A stretch of 64,000 nucleotides of DNA from Arion vulgaris (lineage: Eukaryota; Mollusca; Gastropoda; Stylommatophora; Arionidae). The notes under the pieces are model-generated. The model ran no database searches. It had not been told where the DNA came from and saw nothing but the letters and a program-made list of their open reading frames with translations. Location: positions 29,151,099 through 29,215,098 of the forward strand of contig CM036758.1 of NCBI GenBank assembly GCA_020796225.1, in the 5' to 3' direction. Positions 1 through 11,000 of this stretch are shown here, piece after piece (the stretch's first letter is position 1; the number at the start of each line of letters is the position of its first letter). Made by a program: the position numbers and the translations under genes.

Positions 1-850
1 AGTCTTTTCCATAATCATATCCAATGTTTGTCTTCCAGTCTACTGCCGATTTTCTCTGTATAAGGGTTTTGACCTCTTGAAAAGACAGGGTCGAATAAGA
101 CATATCAGTTTGGGTTATATTTATTTTTTTCAACGAATATTGACCCGATTTCGAGTCAATATTTTAAATTATACAGTTTGCGAAAATGAACGCAAACGAA
201 AAAACGCAATTTTTATAGCGTAGTTTGAAACAACAAATTAATGGACGCAATCCATGCCTATGTTGTATCTATCAATTTGTGGACTATATCCCTTTACTTC
301 ACCCGCGTGGTCGAAATATGTAGGATCAGACATCAAGAAGTTAATTTAATTTTAAATCTAATTTGGATCCGATTTCAAAACTGTTACTTTAGTTGATCTA
401 AACTTGTCAAGATATAATTTTGCAGAAAAAATGGTGAATTTCGGATGTAAACTGATGCCGTGTATACCTGGACTGCACATCCAGACAGTAAGAAATATAT
501 AGTTAGATAATGTAACTAGCTGTTTCCTCACGGGAGAGATGAACATACTATGTAATGTAGTTAACTGTTAGCTCGCTGGAGAGAGGATGTAGCTAGCTAT
601 TATGTTGCCATATATATGCCTTTCGTCCTGATAATCATACTTCACATCGGTATTTTTCTGACCAGGATAAATTTCGTCCTCGATCATTACGTATTTAACA
701 AAACTGCAGCAATGCAGCCTATTACCAGGTAGAATAGTGTATTTGTCAGCTGTGACTTACTCATTACTATACATTTCCTCACCCATTCTTAAATCGCAAT
801 TATATTCTCTCTCTTCTGTACCGAAGTAATCAATATGTATATATATATAT
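1..850. other. Non-coding AT-rich sequence, nothing recognised
   Basis: I see no gene, RNA or known repeat here. The short open frames (62-78 codons) lack recognisable motifs. The last dozen bases are a short (AT)n run that borders the SINE starting at 851. Confidence 0.5.
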
Positions 851-1081
851 GGTGGCGTCTGTGGCTTAGGAGATAGTGACTCGGTATATTAACCCCGATG
901 TTCTGAGTTCGAATCACGCTGCGGACAGTTTGGTTGCAAATTGTTTCGCGCAGATTTTTACAAAAGGACGATGGTTCAGAAAGCAAAGACAAACTACTGA
1001 ACGTAATAATGCCTAGAAAAATCACAAACGACTGTTAACAAGATGAGGCTGATTCGCGAAGTCCTGTAAAGGATATGTAAT

Positions 1082-1087
<6 letters not shown>
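851..1087 (+). mobile_element. SINE-A copy 1, full length, tRNA-derived head
   Basis: The element starts with a tRNA-like head. An A-box-like stretch (GTGGCTTAGGAGATAGTG) is followed by a B box (GAGTTCGAATC) at the spacing expected of an RNA polymerase III promoter. The body contains the family marks 'caaattgtttcgcg', 'acaaaaggacgat' and 'aaactactgaacgtaataa', and the tail is 'tcctgtaaaggatatg' plus 'taatta'. Copies at 1767-2282, 1934-2188 (reversed) and 62695-62938 (reversed) define the same boundaries. It is flanked by (AT)n on both sides, which hides any target-site duplication. It is non-autonomous and would need a LINE partner to move. Confidence 0.85.

Positions 1088-1126
<39 letters not shown>
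1085..1126. repeat. (AT)n microsatellite at the SINE-A 3' end
   Basis: About 20 uninterrupted AT dinucleotides directly follow the SINE tail. SINE and LINE tails commonly end in or seed such simple repeats. Confidence 0.95.
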
Positions 1127-1128
<2 letters not shown>

Positions 1129-1480
1129 TCCTATTGTTGATAACGTTATATTTGTCTATAGTCTGTCTGGTAGAAAACAGCAGATGTCCATTAGTTTGTT
1201 TCGTGTCAATAACCACATTTCCTGTAGGTCATACAGGCTATCATTATTCACCCGATGCAACGTTATATCATTCTACAGTTGATATTACTATATCTTTTAG
1301 TCAACGAAAACATTTAATAGATTTTGGATTGTCCATTCTCAATGTACACTTTCCTGTTTATTATTTCACATTATCTAACTACATTATTGCTAGTTTTATT
1401 TCTTCTTCTTCTTTTGTCGTCACACTGTTACCGGGATGTTGCCCAGTGTCGTCGGTAGTTGCTAGTACATCAGTATAATT
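1127..1480. other. Unassigned sequence
   Basis: A 114-codon open frame lies on the plus strand at 1134-1478. It has no recognisable domain and its composition matches the flanking non-coding DNA. I do not call it a gene. Confidence 0.5.
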
Positions 1481-1481
1481 G

Positions 1482-1732
1482 TGTTCTCAGTGGCTAAGTG
1501 GTTAAACTCTTGCCTTGAGAGTGGAAGGTCGTGGGTTCTAGTCCAGACATTTCTGCTAACGAGTGCATTTTTTCCCCAGAAACCCCTAGGATTGTTGCCG
1601 AAGCTACGGAGTTTGTGATTTGTGAAATACTCTTGGCAGGTGGCGTGTCATTTTTGTGCAGAGAGATCGAGCCATTTGGGGTAAAACCCGGTGCTATGAA
1701 GTCAATACTTCGGCTGTTTGCTTTCAAACATA
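1482..1732 (+). mobile_element. SINE-B copy 1, tRNA-derived
   Basis: The head 'cagtggctaagtggttaaac' reads like the D arm and A box of a tRNA. A B-box-like 'GGGTTCTAGTCC' follows, one change from GGTTCGAATCC. The body is shared with the copies at 4790, 14962 and 15810: 'cacgagtgcatttt...cc', 'ctaggattgttgcc', 'agctacggagtt', 'ggcaggtggcgtg' and 'gtcaatccttcggctt'. Short open frames in both directions across this element are fortuitous and should not be annotated as proteins. Confidence 0.85.
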
Positions 1733-1766
1733 TTGACAATATATATTCATTGAGTAACTACATATA

Positions 1767-2282
1767 GGTTGCGTCTGTGGTTTAGGGGATAGTGACTCGG
1801 TCTATTAACCCCGACGTTCTGAGTTCGAATCACGTTGCGGACAGTTTTTTTGCAAATTGTTTCTCGTGGATTTTACAAAAGGACGATAGCACCACCGGTT
1901 CAGAAATCAATGGCAAACTACTGAACGTAATAAAGTTAATTGCATATCCTTTACAGGCCTTTGCGAATCAGTCCCATCTTTTTAACGCTATTTGTGATTT
2001 TACTAGGCAGTATTACGTTCAGTAGTTTGCCATTGCTTTCTGAACGGGTGTCGAAATCGTCCTTTTGTAAAAATTCACGAGAAACAATTTGCAACCAAAC
2101 TGTCCGCAGCCTGATTCGAACTCAGAACGTCGGGGTTAATAGACCGAGTCACTATCCCATCCCCTAAGCCACAGACGTAACCTAATCTCTGAACGTAATA
2201 ATGCCTTGAAAAATCACAAACAGCGTTAACAAGCTGGGGTTAATTCGCAAAGTCCTGTAAAGGATATGCAATTAACTTTTAA
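1767..2282 (+). mobile_element. SINE-A copy 2, split by a reversed SINE-A
   Basis: The 5' part is at 1767-1933: tRNA-like head, B box GAGTTCGAATC, and body up to 'ctgaacgtaataa'. The missing 3' part is at 2189-2282, resuming with the same 13 bases and running through 'tgccttgaaaaatcac' to 'aaaggatatgcaattaact'. Together they make one complete forward SINE-A interrupted by a reversed copy. The outer flanks (1743-1766, and from about 2283) are both units of the 21-bp minisatellite, so this SINE landed inside that array. Confidence 0.85.
1934..2188 (-). mobile_element. SINE-A copy 3, nested and reversed, with 13-bp TSD
   Basis: Reverse-complement SINE-A, from its tail (reading 'agttaattgcatatccttt' on the plus strand) to its head ('ccacagacgtaacc'). 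It is flanked by direct repeats of CTGAACGTAATAA at 1921-1933 and 2189-2201. These are the target-site duplication expected of LINE-style retrotransposition, and the target was the tail of another SINE-A. The two opposed copies could form a hairpin of well over 100 bp in RNA. Confidence 0.87.
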
Positions 2283-2515
2283 CTACATATATTCATCGAG
2301 TAACTACATATAGTTATTGAGTAACTACATATAGTTATTGAGTAACTACATATAGTTATTGAGTAACTACGTATAGTTATTGAGTAAATACGTATAGTTA
2401 TTGAGTAACTTCATATAGTTATTGAGTAACTTCATAGATAGGTAATATTGAGGTAACTTCATATAGTTATTGAGTAACTTCATATAGTTATTGAGTAACT
2501 ACGTATATTTTTTTA
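2283..2515. repeat. 21-bp minisatellite, about 11 units
   Basis: Units are variants of 'gagtaactacatatagttat' plus one base, with c/t changes that follow one another in runs (tac, then tac-gta, then ttc). One further unit lies upstream at about 1743-1766 on the other side of the SINE-A composite. The array is degraded near 2440-2460. Confidence 0.9.
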
Positions 2516-2519
2516 GAAC

Positions 2520-2690
2520 ATCATGTACTAGATTGGTACAATAGATTTATGCATGTTTCATTACATGTACTAGATTGGTACAATAGATGTATGTATGCTT
2601 CATTACATGTACAAGATTGGTACAATAGATGTATGTATACTTCACTACATATACACGATTGGCACAACTTATATTTATATATGTCAATCA
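2520..2690. repeat. 42-bp minisatellite, about 4 units
   Basis: Four diverging units carry the motif 'tgtactagattggtacaata' followed by 'gatgtatgtatgcttcatta'. Divergence increases towards the right end, where 'acacgattggcacaac' is still recognisable. Confidence 0.85.
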
Positions 2691-2739
2691 CTTCATGTAG
2701 AAAATATACACATCAGATATAACTGTCGTTACTGTCTAT

Positions 2740-2945
2740 ATGACCGCTTTCAGGGCGGTGTAGGACAGGTTGGACGTGAGCATGTGGAATTTAGTATCCG
2801 CATGACTAGTTCAGTCGCCGCGAAGCTATTCAGGTTAGGATCTTTCAATTATGCCCACAACAGAAAAAAAAATCTTTGACCTTGCCGTGAATTGATCACG
2901 GGTCTCTCGCACGGGAGCTTCACTCTAATCCATTGGATAAAATAT
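2740..2945 (-). mobile_element. Possible SINE or tRNA pseudogene
   Basis: On the minus strand, from 2945 downwards, 'ccaatggattagagtgaagc' resembles an A box. About 30 bases later 'gtgatcaattcacgg' resembles a B box (GATCAATTC). An oligo-T run and about 140 bp of unrelated body follow. There is only one copy in the window, so the call rests on the promoter-like boxes alone. It could be chance or a decayed tRNA. Confidence 0.35.
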
Positions 2946-3014
2946 ATATGTTAACGTATAAAGAATTCGTTGATACTAGATCTGTTAACTTGAAACATTT
3001 ATTGCATCAGTCAC

Positions 3015-3365
3015 AAGATTCTTGATGTAGCAAAGTTAGTAAAATATCACTGCGTTGACACAAGATTCTTGATGTAGCAGAGTTAGTAAAATACCACTGT
3101 GCTGACACAAGATTATTGATGTAGCAGAGTTAGTAATACACTGTGACACAAGATTCTTGATGTAGCAGAGTTATAAATACCACTGTGCTGACAAATATTG
3201 ATGGAAATTATAATATCAAGACCAAGATTCTTGATGTAGCAGAGATAGTAAAATACCACTGTGCTGACACAAGATTCTTGATGTAGCAGAGTTAGTAAAA
3301 TACCACTGTGTTGACACAAGATTATTGATATAGCAGAGTTAGTAAAATACCACTGTGTTGACTTT
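3015..3365. repeat. 47-bp minisatellite, about 7 units
   Basis: Units carry 'ttgatgtagcagagttagta' and 'ataccactgtgctgacac'. The distance between successive 'gatgtagca' starts at 3024, 3071 and 3118 is 47 bp. Some units are shortened, and one (about 3190-3230) holds an unrelated insertion. Confidence 0.92.
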
Positions 3366-4512
3366 CATTAGTAATAGACAAAATTCAGAAATGTAATTTA
3401 AAAAAAAACTTATGATGAGATGTGGTCAAATAAAGATGAGAAGATCTAAAGCAAGTACATCAACTGACAACAGAAAAACATACTTTTTGACTGATATTCT
3501 TCAACAAGTTATTACAAACCAACAACATAAAACACACAAAGTAATAAAAACAGCTTCAGATAATACAAAAAAAATATAAAACATGGCTGCTCTCTCGTGG
3601 AACATCAATAAGACAGTACTTAAATAAGCGTCGACTGGAAGATATAAAGAATTGTTAGGGCGCATTGAGATTTGTTTGGTGGTCTTCCTTATTTATCTTA
3701 CTTTCGTTACTCTACCATCTTCTCCGGTATTTCTTTATTTCTCATCGCTGTCTTCATCGCATTCTTCTCTTCTATTTTAATTTGTCTTCATCACTTTGTC
3801 TTTAATGTTTCCACTATCTGCCCGCCCCCTCCCATCCCATTCCCACCCCCACAACAAGATGATACAGGGTACTTTGTACGGAATCTGAATTCCCTCTCTT
3901 ATCTTCCCACTCTTTTCTTATCCTTCACTCCCTCAAGTGATCCTCGGTGTCCACAAAAGTTCAAGACACTCGTACAACGCCCCGAGGGTCACACAGGAGG
4001 CCACTTCTATCTGTATCAAGTCTGTAGAATAGTAGTTTCCCCTTCTTTCAGTCATTGTTTACAGTATTGACGAAACCGCTGTCTCCAGTTGGTACTTTTC
4101 TAAAGGACTTGCTAGTCTGATTTATAGTACTTGCTCTTGTACTCTATCTTACTATTTACTGCATCTATTTATCTCGATCTCATTCTCTATTTGTCCAAAT
4201 AAATGATTCACATTTTGTTTTACGCAATCATACTTTCGATCTAACAGATTTCATCAATAGTTTACTCATTCGACTGTACCATTATTCTCACTATTACAAG
4301 AAGCTCACAGTTATACACTTTCTACGTTGTTGGCTCTTTCAAATTGTTTCTATCTCTCTATCTTTTTCGCCCTCTTATTCTTAATCTCACTTTGTTCAAC
4401 TATCCCTGTCGTTTTCTATATCATCCTCCCTTACTACCGCGATGCTTCCCTCTCTCTCACTGACTAGTTCCCTCTTACACAATCTCTTATCAATAAAACT
4501 GTCTCTTTGATC
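3366..4512. other. Unassigned sequence, no convincing gene
   Basis: Pyrimidine-rich on the plus strand beyond about 3690. The 132-codon open frame at 3672-4070 owes its length to the lack of stop codons in T/C-rich DNA. It shows no recognisable domain, and I see no splice or homology support. Confidence 0.5.
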
Positions 4513-4514
4513 TC

Positions 4515-4760
4515 TCTTTAGTGAAGTTGTTAAGCAGTATGTCTTGCGATTAAAAAGTCGTTAATTCGAATTTGAACCGCCTGGTTTGGTTCATGGATTC
4601 AATTTGTCTTCAGAATATTTTGGATTGTTATTGGTGCTAAGGAGGTCGTGCTTTGTGTAATACTCTCATCAGATAACGTGCCGTCTCTGTAGAGAGTGAG
4701 TGAATCATGTTAGAAACCTGATGCTGGGAAGCTAGTCATTCATTTATAAATCTCCTCAAT
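4515..4760 (+). mobile_element. SINE-B copy, old and diverged
   Basis: Diverged but collinear with SINE-B. It has 'gtgaagttgttaagcag' in the head, 'ggattgttattggtgct' and 'gtcgtgctttgtgtaatact' in the body, then 'cagataacgtgccgtctctg'. The B box is damaged. An intact SINE-B follows directly at 4790. Confidence 0.65.
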
Positions 4761-4789
4761 CAGATGTATGTGTTACCACATAAACGCTT

Positions 4790-5040
4790 GTCCCTGCATC
4801 TGTAGCTATGTGGTTATACCCTTGCCTTGAGAGTCAAAGGTCGTGGGTTCGAATCCGGATAGCGCCGTTCTTTTCACGAGTGCATTTTCCCCAGAGATCC
4901 CTAGGATTGTTGCCGGAGCTACAGAGTTCATGCTTTATGAAATAATCTCGGCAGGTGACGTGCCATTTCTGCGGAGAGTAAGAGAGTCATATGGGGTACA
5001 AATTCAGGTGCAATGAGGTCAATCCATCGGCTTTAAAACT
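4790..5040 (+). mobile_element. SINE-B copy 2
   Basis: The head 'ctgtagctatgtggttatac' is followed by an intact B box GGGTTCGAATCC. The body then carries the family marks 'tcacgagtgcattttcccc', 'ggattgttgccggagctac', 'ctcggcaggtgacgtgcc' and 'gtcaatccatcggcttt'. The 3' end 'tttaaaactt' is also the start of the 39-bp array that follows without a gap. Confidence 0.87.
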
Positions 5041-5437
5041 TGTCTGAGCAACAACAGACCAACAAAATAATTTAAAACTTGTCTGAGTACAAACAGACTA
5101 ACAAAATAATTTAAAACTTGTCTGAGCAACAACAGACCAACAAAATAATTTAAAACTTGTCTGAGCAACAACAGACCAACAAAATAATTTAAAACTTGTC
5201 TGAGTACAAACAGACTAACAAAATAATTTAAAACTTGTCTGAGCAACAACAGACCAACAAAATAATTTAAAACTTGTCTGAGCAACAACAGACCAACAAA
5301 ATAATTTAAAACTTGTCTGAGCAAGAACAGACCAACAAAATAATTTAAAACTTGTCTGAGCAAGCAGACAAGACCAGACCACAAAATAATTTAAAACTTG
5401 TCTGAGCAACAACAGACCAACAAAATAATTTAAATAC
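5034..5437. repeat. 39-bp minisatellite starting at the SINE-B tail, about 10 units
   Basis: Each unit holds 'taaaacttgtctgagcaac' and 'agaccaacaaaataattt'. Two unit types alternate irregularly ('gagcaacaacagacc' versus 'gagtacaaacagact'). Because 39 is a multiple of three, the minus strand stays open over the array; this is not evidence of a gene. Confidence 0.92.
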
Positions 5438-5457
5438 TCAACAACGCATCCAACCAG

Positions 5458-5757
5458 TTGCACTCACATAAATACAGACATGCACACACAGACAAGCAGA
5501 AACACAGACACAGACAAGCATATACCCAGACACATACCAATACATTCACACAAAAAGGAAAACAATTCATTCAAACAGTTAACACAGACCCACACACACA
5601 GTCCAACACAGACATACAGTATCACGGAAACACAAACGTTCCTCAGTTAACAGACACAAACAAACACACACAACACTACCAAACTGAAGCCCCCACTCGA
5701 ACAAGACCATCATACAAAGTTAAATACAATTCTACCAGAAAAACAATGACTTCATCC
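5458..5757. repeat. CA/CAGA-rich low-complexity tract
   Basis: Degenerate run of 'cacagacac', 'acacacaca' and related words. The 103-codon plus-strand open frame across it (rich in Thr, His and Gln) is what such composition yields by chance. Confidence 0.75.
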
Positions 5758-5923
5758 ACGCCCCATTAGGGTGGCACTACCGCACACAAAATGTTTCAAC
5801 TCTTTGACATTCAAGCCTAAAGCAAATGAACATCAATAGTTTCCTATATCCTGCAACATTAGTTATGTCATCAGGTTTACAAATGTTGGCCAGTATGTTC
5901 ATGTTTTCTTTTATTATATCTGT

Positions 5924-5992
5924 CTCTCTAAATCTCTCTCTCTCTCTCTCTAAATCTCTTTCTCTCTCTCTAAATCTCTCTCTTTCTCTCTC
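5924..5992. repeat. (CT)n-rich simple repeat
   Basis: Interrupted CTCTCT runs with 'aaat' spacers. They open the frame on both strands without coding meaning. Confidence 0.85.
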
Positions 5993-6059
5993 ATGCCCTT
6001 TAACCCGGATGTATGTGTAGTCCCTCAACCAACTCATGCCAAGTCTTGCAATCATTTGC

Positions 6060-6745
6060 CTATCTCATGCAGCATAATCCAACTCTTTTGTTTATTGTTA
6101 ATCTCTGCTCAACTCTCTTCTCCATGTATTTCGATGCCTCCCTATCTTTAACTGTCTCGGTGGGTTCCAGGAAATGACCCTTGTTTTTGTATTCCTCTCG
6201 AATTTTCTCAAGGTTTTTTCCTAAACAAAGCCATAGTCTTTTTATAACCTCTGGGTTCACCGGGATATGTCTGTTTCTCTCTATAAGTTTCTCAGTTGTG
6301 AGCCTATCATACCATCTTAGTCCCTCTATTCAGCGTAGACACCAGTTGATGAATGTTTGCAATTTATGCGTTATTATTTTACTCGTTCGCCATGTTTCTG
6401 ACACATACAGAAGAACTGCTTTAACATTGGAGTTTTAAATTCGAATTTTTGTTCTAAATTTGATTTCTTTAGACTTCCATATATTTCATAATGCGATGAA
6501 AGCTCCTCTTGCATTCTGTTTTCTTAATTTTGACATCTTTATTTGTTCTTCTATCTTCTTTGTCTTCATTGCTGCCCAAGTATGTGTATGATTCTAACTC
6601 TTGAAGTGGAGTTTCACCCAGGGAGATCGGATTGTCATTTGCTTGGTTAATTCTCATTATCTTTGTGTTTTCATTATGAATGTTTAACCATAGTTGTTGT
6701 GACATTCGATCAAGTGTGTTTAGTGTATCCTGCATTGACAGATAC
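6060..6745 (-). pseudogene. LINE reverse-transcriptase C-terminal remnant
   Basis: Read on the minus strand, the conceptual product follows the end of a non-LTR retrotransposon reverse transcriptase. From 6735 it reads a '..TLDRMSQQLWLNIHNENTKIMRI' region (the usual L..N..KTK.M motif), then 'ESYTYLGSN' (YLGS motif). After frameshifts comes 'VKAVLLYVSETW' (LLYG.ETW motif), then 'EGLRWYDRLTTEKLIERN', then 'IKRLWLCLGKNLEK', which aligns with the R.W.W.GH.LRK motif. Stops and frameshifts at about 6430-6470 and 6270-6300 make it dead. It is truncated at both ends and lacks the endonuclease and the catalytic YADD core. It is homologous to the remnant that hosts the satellite at 20.1-29.2 kb and gives an unexpanded version for comparison. 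Confidence 0.8.
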
Positions 6746-6918
6746 GATTTTTATTTCACAAGAGATTTGTGTTGTTGCCGTTCTGTCAACTATCTACTTA
6801 TTATTTCCCACGTCAATACGCAATCTTTCAACTTTCTTTCTATAGTTCTTCTTCATGTTTCTCTTGAACATCCACGCCTTCTCTTCTCATATGTAGTATA
6901 TCGGAGAGTTGTCATAGC

Positions 6919-7993
6919 CAATGTCTCTACTATCACTCATGTCAATGTCTCTACTATCACTCATGTCAATGTCTCTACTGTCACACATGTCAATGTCTCT
7001 ACTGTCACACATGTCAATGTCTCTACTGTCACACATGTCAATGTCTCTACTGTCACACATGTCAACGTCTCTAATGTCACACATGTCAATGTTTTCTATC
7101 ACACATGTCACTGTCTCTATCACACATGTCACTGTCTCTACTGTCACACATGTCAATGTCTCTACTATCACACATGTCAATGTCTCTACTGTCACACACG
7201 TCAATGTCTCTACTATCACACATGTCAATATCTCTACTATCACACATGTCAATATCTCTACTATCACACATGTCAATATCTCTACTATCACATATGTCAA
7301 TATCTCTACTATCACACATGTCAATATCTCTACTATCACACATGTCAATATCTCTACTATCACACATGTCAATATCTCTACTATCACACATGTCAATGTC
7401 TCTACTATCACACATGTCAATATCTCTACTATCACACATGTCAATATCTCTACTATCACACATGTCAATATCTCTACTATCACACATGTCAATATCTCTA
7501 CTATCACATATGTCAATATCTCTACTATCACACATGTCAATATCTCTACTATCACATATGTCAATATCTCTACTATCACACATGTCAATATCTCTACTAT
7601 CACATATGTCAATATCTCTACTATCACATATGTCAATATCTCTACTATCACACATGTCAATATCTCTACTATCACAAATGTCAATATCTCTACTATCACA
7701 CATGTCAATATCTCTACTATCACATATGTCAATATCTCTACTATCACATATGTCAATATCTCTACTATCACATATGTCAATATCTCTACTATCACACATG
7801 TCAATATCTCTACTATCACACATGTCAATATCTCTACTATCACATATGTCAATATCTCTACTATCACATATGTCAATATCTCTACTATCACACATGTCAA
7901 TATCTCTACTATCACCATGTTCAATATCTCTACTATCACATATGTCAATATCTCTACTATCACACATGTCAATATCTCTACTATCACATATGG
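6919..7993. repeat. 24-bp minisatellite, about 45 units
   Basis: Unit is close to 'tctctactatcacacatgtc' plus 'aata'. The left third mostly reads 'caatgtct' and 'ctgtcac'; the right two thirds read 'caatatct' and 'ctatcac', with 'cacaca/cacata' switching. Two shortened units lie near 7095-7135. Since 24 is divisible by three, several frames on both strands stay open; the products (MSLLSHMS-, VNISTITH- and CDSRDID-type repeats) are artefacts. Confidence 0.95.
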
Positions 7994-8060
7994 TATTAAT
8001 GAGTCTAGTATCATGTTCCCAATATACTTCATGGTATGTCCATGGATTCTTCTATTTATT
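7994..8060. other. Unique spacer between two arrays
   Basis: The only non-repeated DNA between the 24-bp and 48-bp arrays, about 67 bp. It has no motif I recognise. Confidence 0.7.
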
Positions 8061-11000
8061 TGTCAGATTGAACATACTAAAACGTATAGTCCCAACTACA
8101 ATACAATTTGTCAGATTGAACATACTAAAACGTATAGTCCCAACTACAATACAATTTGTCAGATTGAACATACTAAAACGTATAGTCCCATCTACAATAC
8201 AATTTGTCAGATTGAACATACTAAAACGTATAGTCCCAACTACAATACAATTTGTAAGATTGAACATACTAAAACGTATAGTCCCATCTACAATACAATT
8301 TGTCAGATTGAACATACTAAAACGTATAGTCCCATCTACAATACAATTTGTCAGATTGAACATACTAAAACGTATAGTCCCATCTACAATACAATTTGTC
8401 AGATTGAACATACTAAAACGTATAGTCCCAACTACAATACAATTTGTCAGATTGAACATACTAAAACGTATAGTCCCAACTACAATACAATTTGTCAGAT
8501 TGAACATACTAAAACGTATAGTCCCAACTACAATACAATTTGTCAGATTGAACATACTAAAACGTATAGTCCCAACTACAATACAATTTGTCAGATTGAA
8601 CATACTAAAACGTATAGTCCCAACTACAATACAATTTGTCAGATTGAACATACTAAAACGTATAGTCCCAACTACAATACAATTTGTCAGATTGAACATA
8701 CTAAAACGTATAGTCCTAACTACAATACAATTTGTCAGATTGAACATACTAAAACGTATAGTCCCAACTACAATACAATTTGTCAGATTGAACATACTAA
8801 AACGTATAGTCCCAACTACAATACAATTTGTCAGATTGAACATACTAAAACGTATAGTCCCAACTACAATACAATTTGTCAGATTGAACATACTAAAACG
8901 TATAGTCCAAACTACAATACAATTTGTCAGATTGAACATACTAAAACGTATAGTCCCAACTACAATACAATTTGTCAGATTGAACATACTAAAACGTATA
9001 GTCCCAACTACAATACAATTTGTCAGATTGAACATACTAAAACGTATAGTCCCAACTACAATACAATTTGTCAGATTGAACATACTAAAACGTATAGTCC
9101 CCAAACTACAATACAATTTGTCAGATTGAACATACTAAAACGTATAGTCCCATCTACAATACAATTTGTCAGATTGAACATACTAAAACGTATAGTCCAA
9201 ACTACAATACAATTTGTCAGATTGAACATACTAAAACGTATAGTCCCAACTACAATACAATTTGTCAGATTGAACATACTAAAACGTATAGTCCATCTAC
9301 AATACAATTTGTCAGATTGAACATACTAAAACGTATAGTCCCAACTACAATACAATTTGTCAGATTGAACATACTAAAACGTATAGTCCCAACTACAATA
9401 CAATTTGTCAGATTGAACATACTAAAACGTATAGTCCCAACTACAATACAATTTGTCAGATTGAACATACTAAAACGTATAGTCCCAACTACAATACAAT
9501 TTGTCAGATTGAACATACTAAAACGTATAGTCCCAACTACAATACAATTTGTCAGATTGAACATACTAAAACGTATAGTCCCAACTACAATACAATTTGT
9601 CAGATTGAACATACTAAAACGTATAGTCCCAACTACAATACAATTTGTCAGATTGAACATACTAAAACGTATAGTCCCAACTACAATACAATTTGTCAGA
9701 TTGAACATACTAAAACGTATAGTCCCAACTACAATACAATTTGTCAGATTGAACATACTAAAACGTATAGTCCCAACTACAATACAATTTGTCAGATTGA
9801 ACATACTAAAACGTATAGTCCCAACTACAATACAATTTGTCAGATTGAACATACTAAAACGTATAGTCCCAACTACAATACAATTTGTCAGATTGAACAT
9901 ACTAAAACGTATAGTCCCAACTACAATACAATTTGTCAGATTGAACATACTAAAACGTATAGTCCCAACTACAATACAATTTGTCAGATTGAACATACTA
10001 AAACGTATAGTCCCAACTACAATACAATTTGTCAGATTGAACATACTAAAACGTATAGTCCCAACTACAATACAATTTGTAAGATTGAACATACTAAAAC
10101 GTATAGTCCCAACTACAATACAATTTGTCAGATTGAACATACTAAAACGTATAGTCCCAACTACAATACAATTTGTCAGATTGAACATACTAAAACGTAT
10201 AGTCCCAACTACAATACAATTTGTCAGATTGAACATACTAAAACGTATAGTCCCAACTACAATACAATTTGTCAGATTGAACATACTAAAACGTATAGTC
10301 CCAACTACAATACAATTTGTCAGATTGAACATACTAAAACGTATAGTCCCAACTACAATACAATTTGTCAGATTGAACATACTAAAACGTATAGTCCCAA
10401 CTACAATACAATTTGTAAGATTGAACATACTAAAACGTATAGTCCCAACTACAATACAATTTGTAAGATTGAACATACTAAAACGTATAGTCCCATCTAC
10501 AATACAATTTGTCAGATTGAACATACTAAAACGTATAGTCCCAACTACAATACAATTTGTCAGATTGAACATACTAAAACGTATAGTCCCAACTACAATA
10601 CAATTTGTCAGATTGAACATACTAAAACGTATAGTCCCAACTACAATACAATTTGTCAGATTGAACATACTAAAACGTATAGTCCCAACTACAATACAAT
10701 TTGTCAGATTGAACATACTAAAACGTATAGTCCCATCTACAATACAATTTGTCAGATTGAACATACTAAAACGTATAGTCCCATCTACAATACAATTTGC
10801 CAGATTGAACATACTAAAACGTATAGTCCCAACTACAATACAATTTGTCAGATTGAACATACTAAAACGTATAGTCCCATCTACAATACAATTTGTCAGA
10901 TTGAACATACTAAAACGTATAGTCCCATCTACAATACAATTTGTCAGATTGAACATACTAAAACGTATAGTCCCATCTACAATACAATTTGCCAGATTGA

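Noticed and set aside
2880..2945. Functional tRNA gene
   Set aside because: A- and B-box-like words are present, but I could not fold a full cloverleaf with a proper acceptor stem and anticodon loop. Kept only as a possible SINE head.
3672..4070. 132-codon candidate gene
   Set aside because: Pyrimidine-rich composition, no domain, no homology that I recognise.
6680..9320. Open frames of 439-799 codons crossing from the 24-bp into the 48-bp array
   Set aside because: Both units are multiples of three without stops. The frames join two unrelated repeats through a 67-bp spacer.
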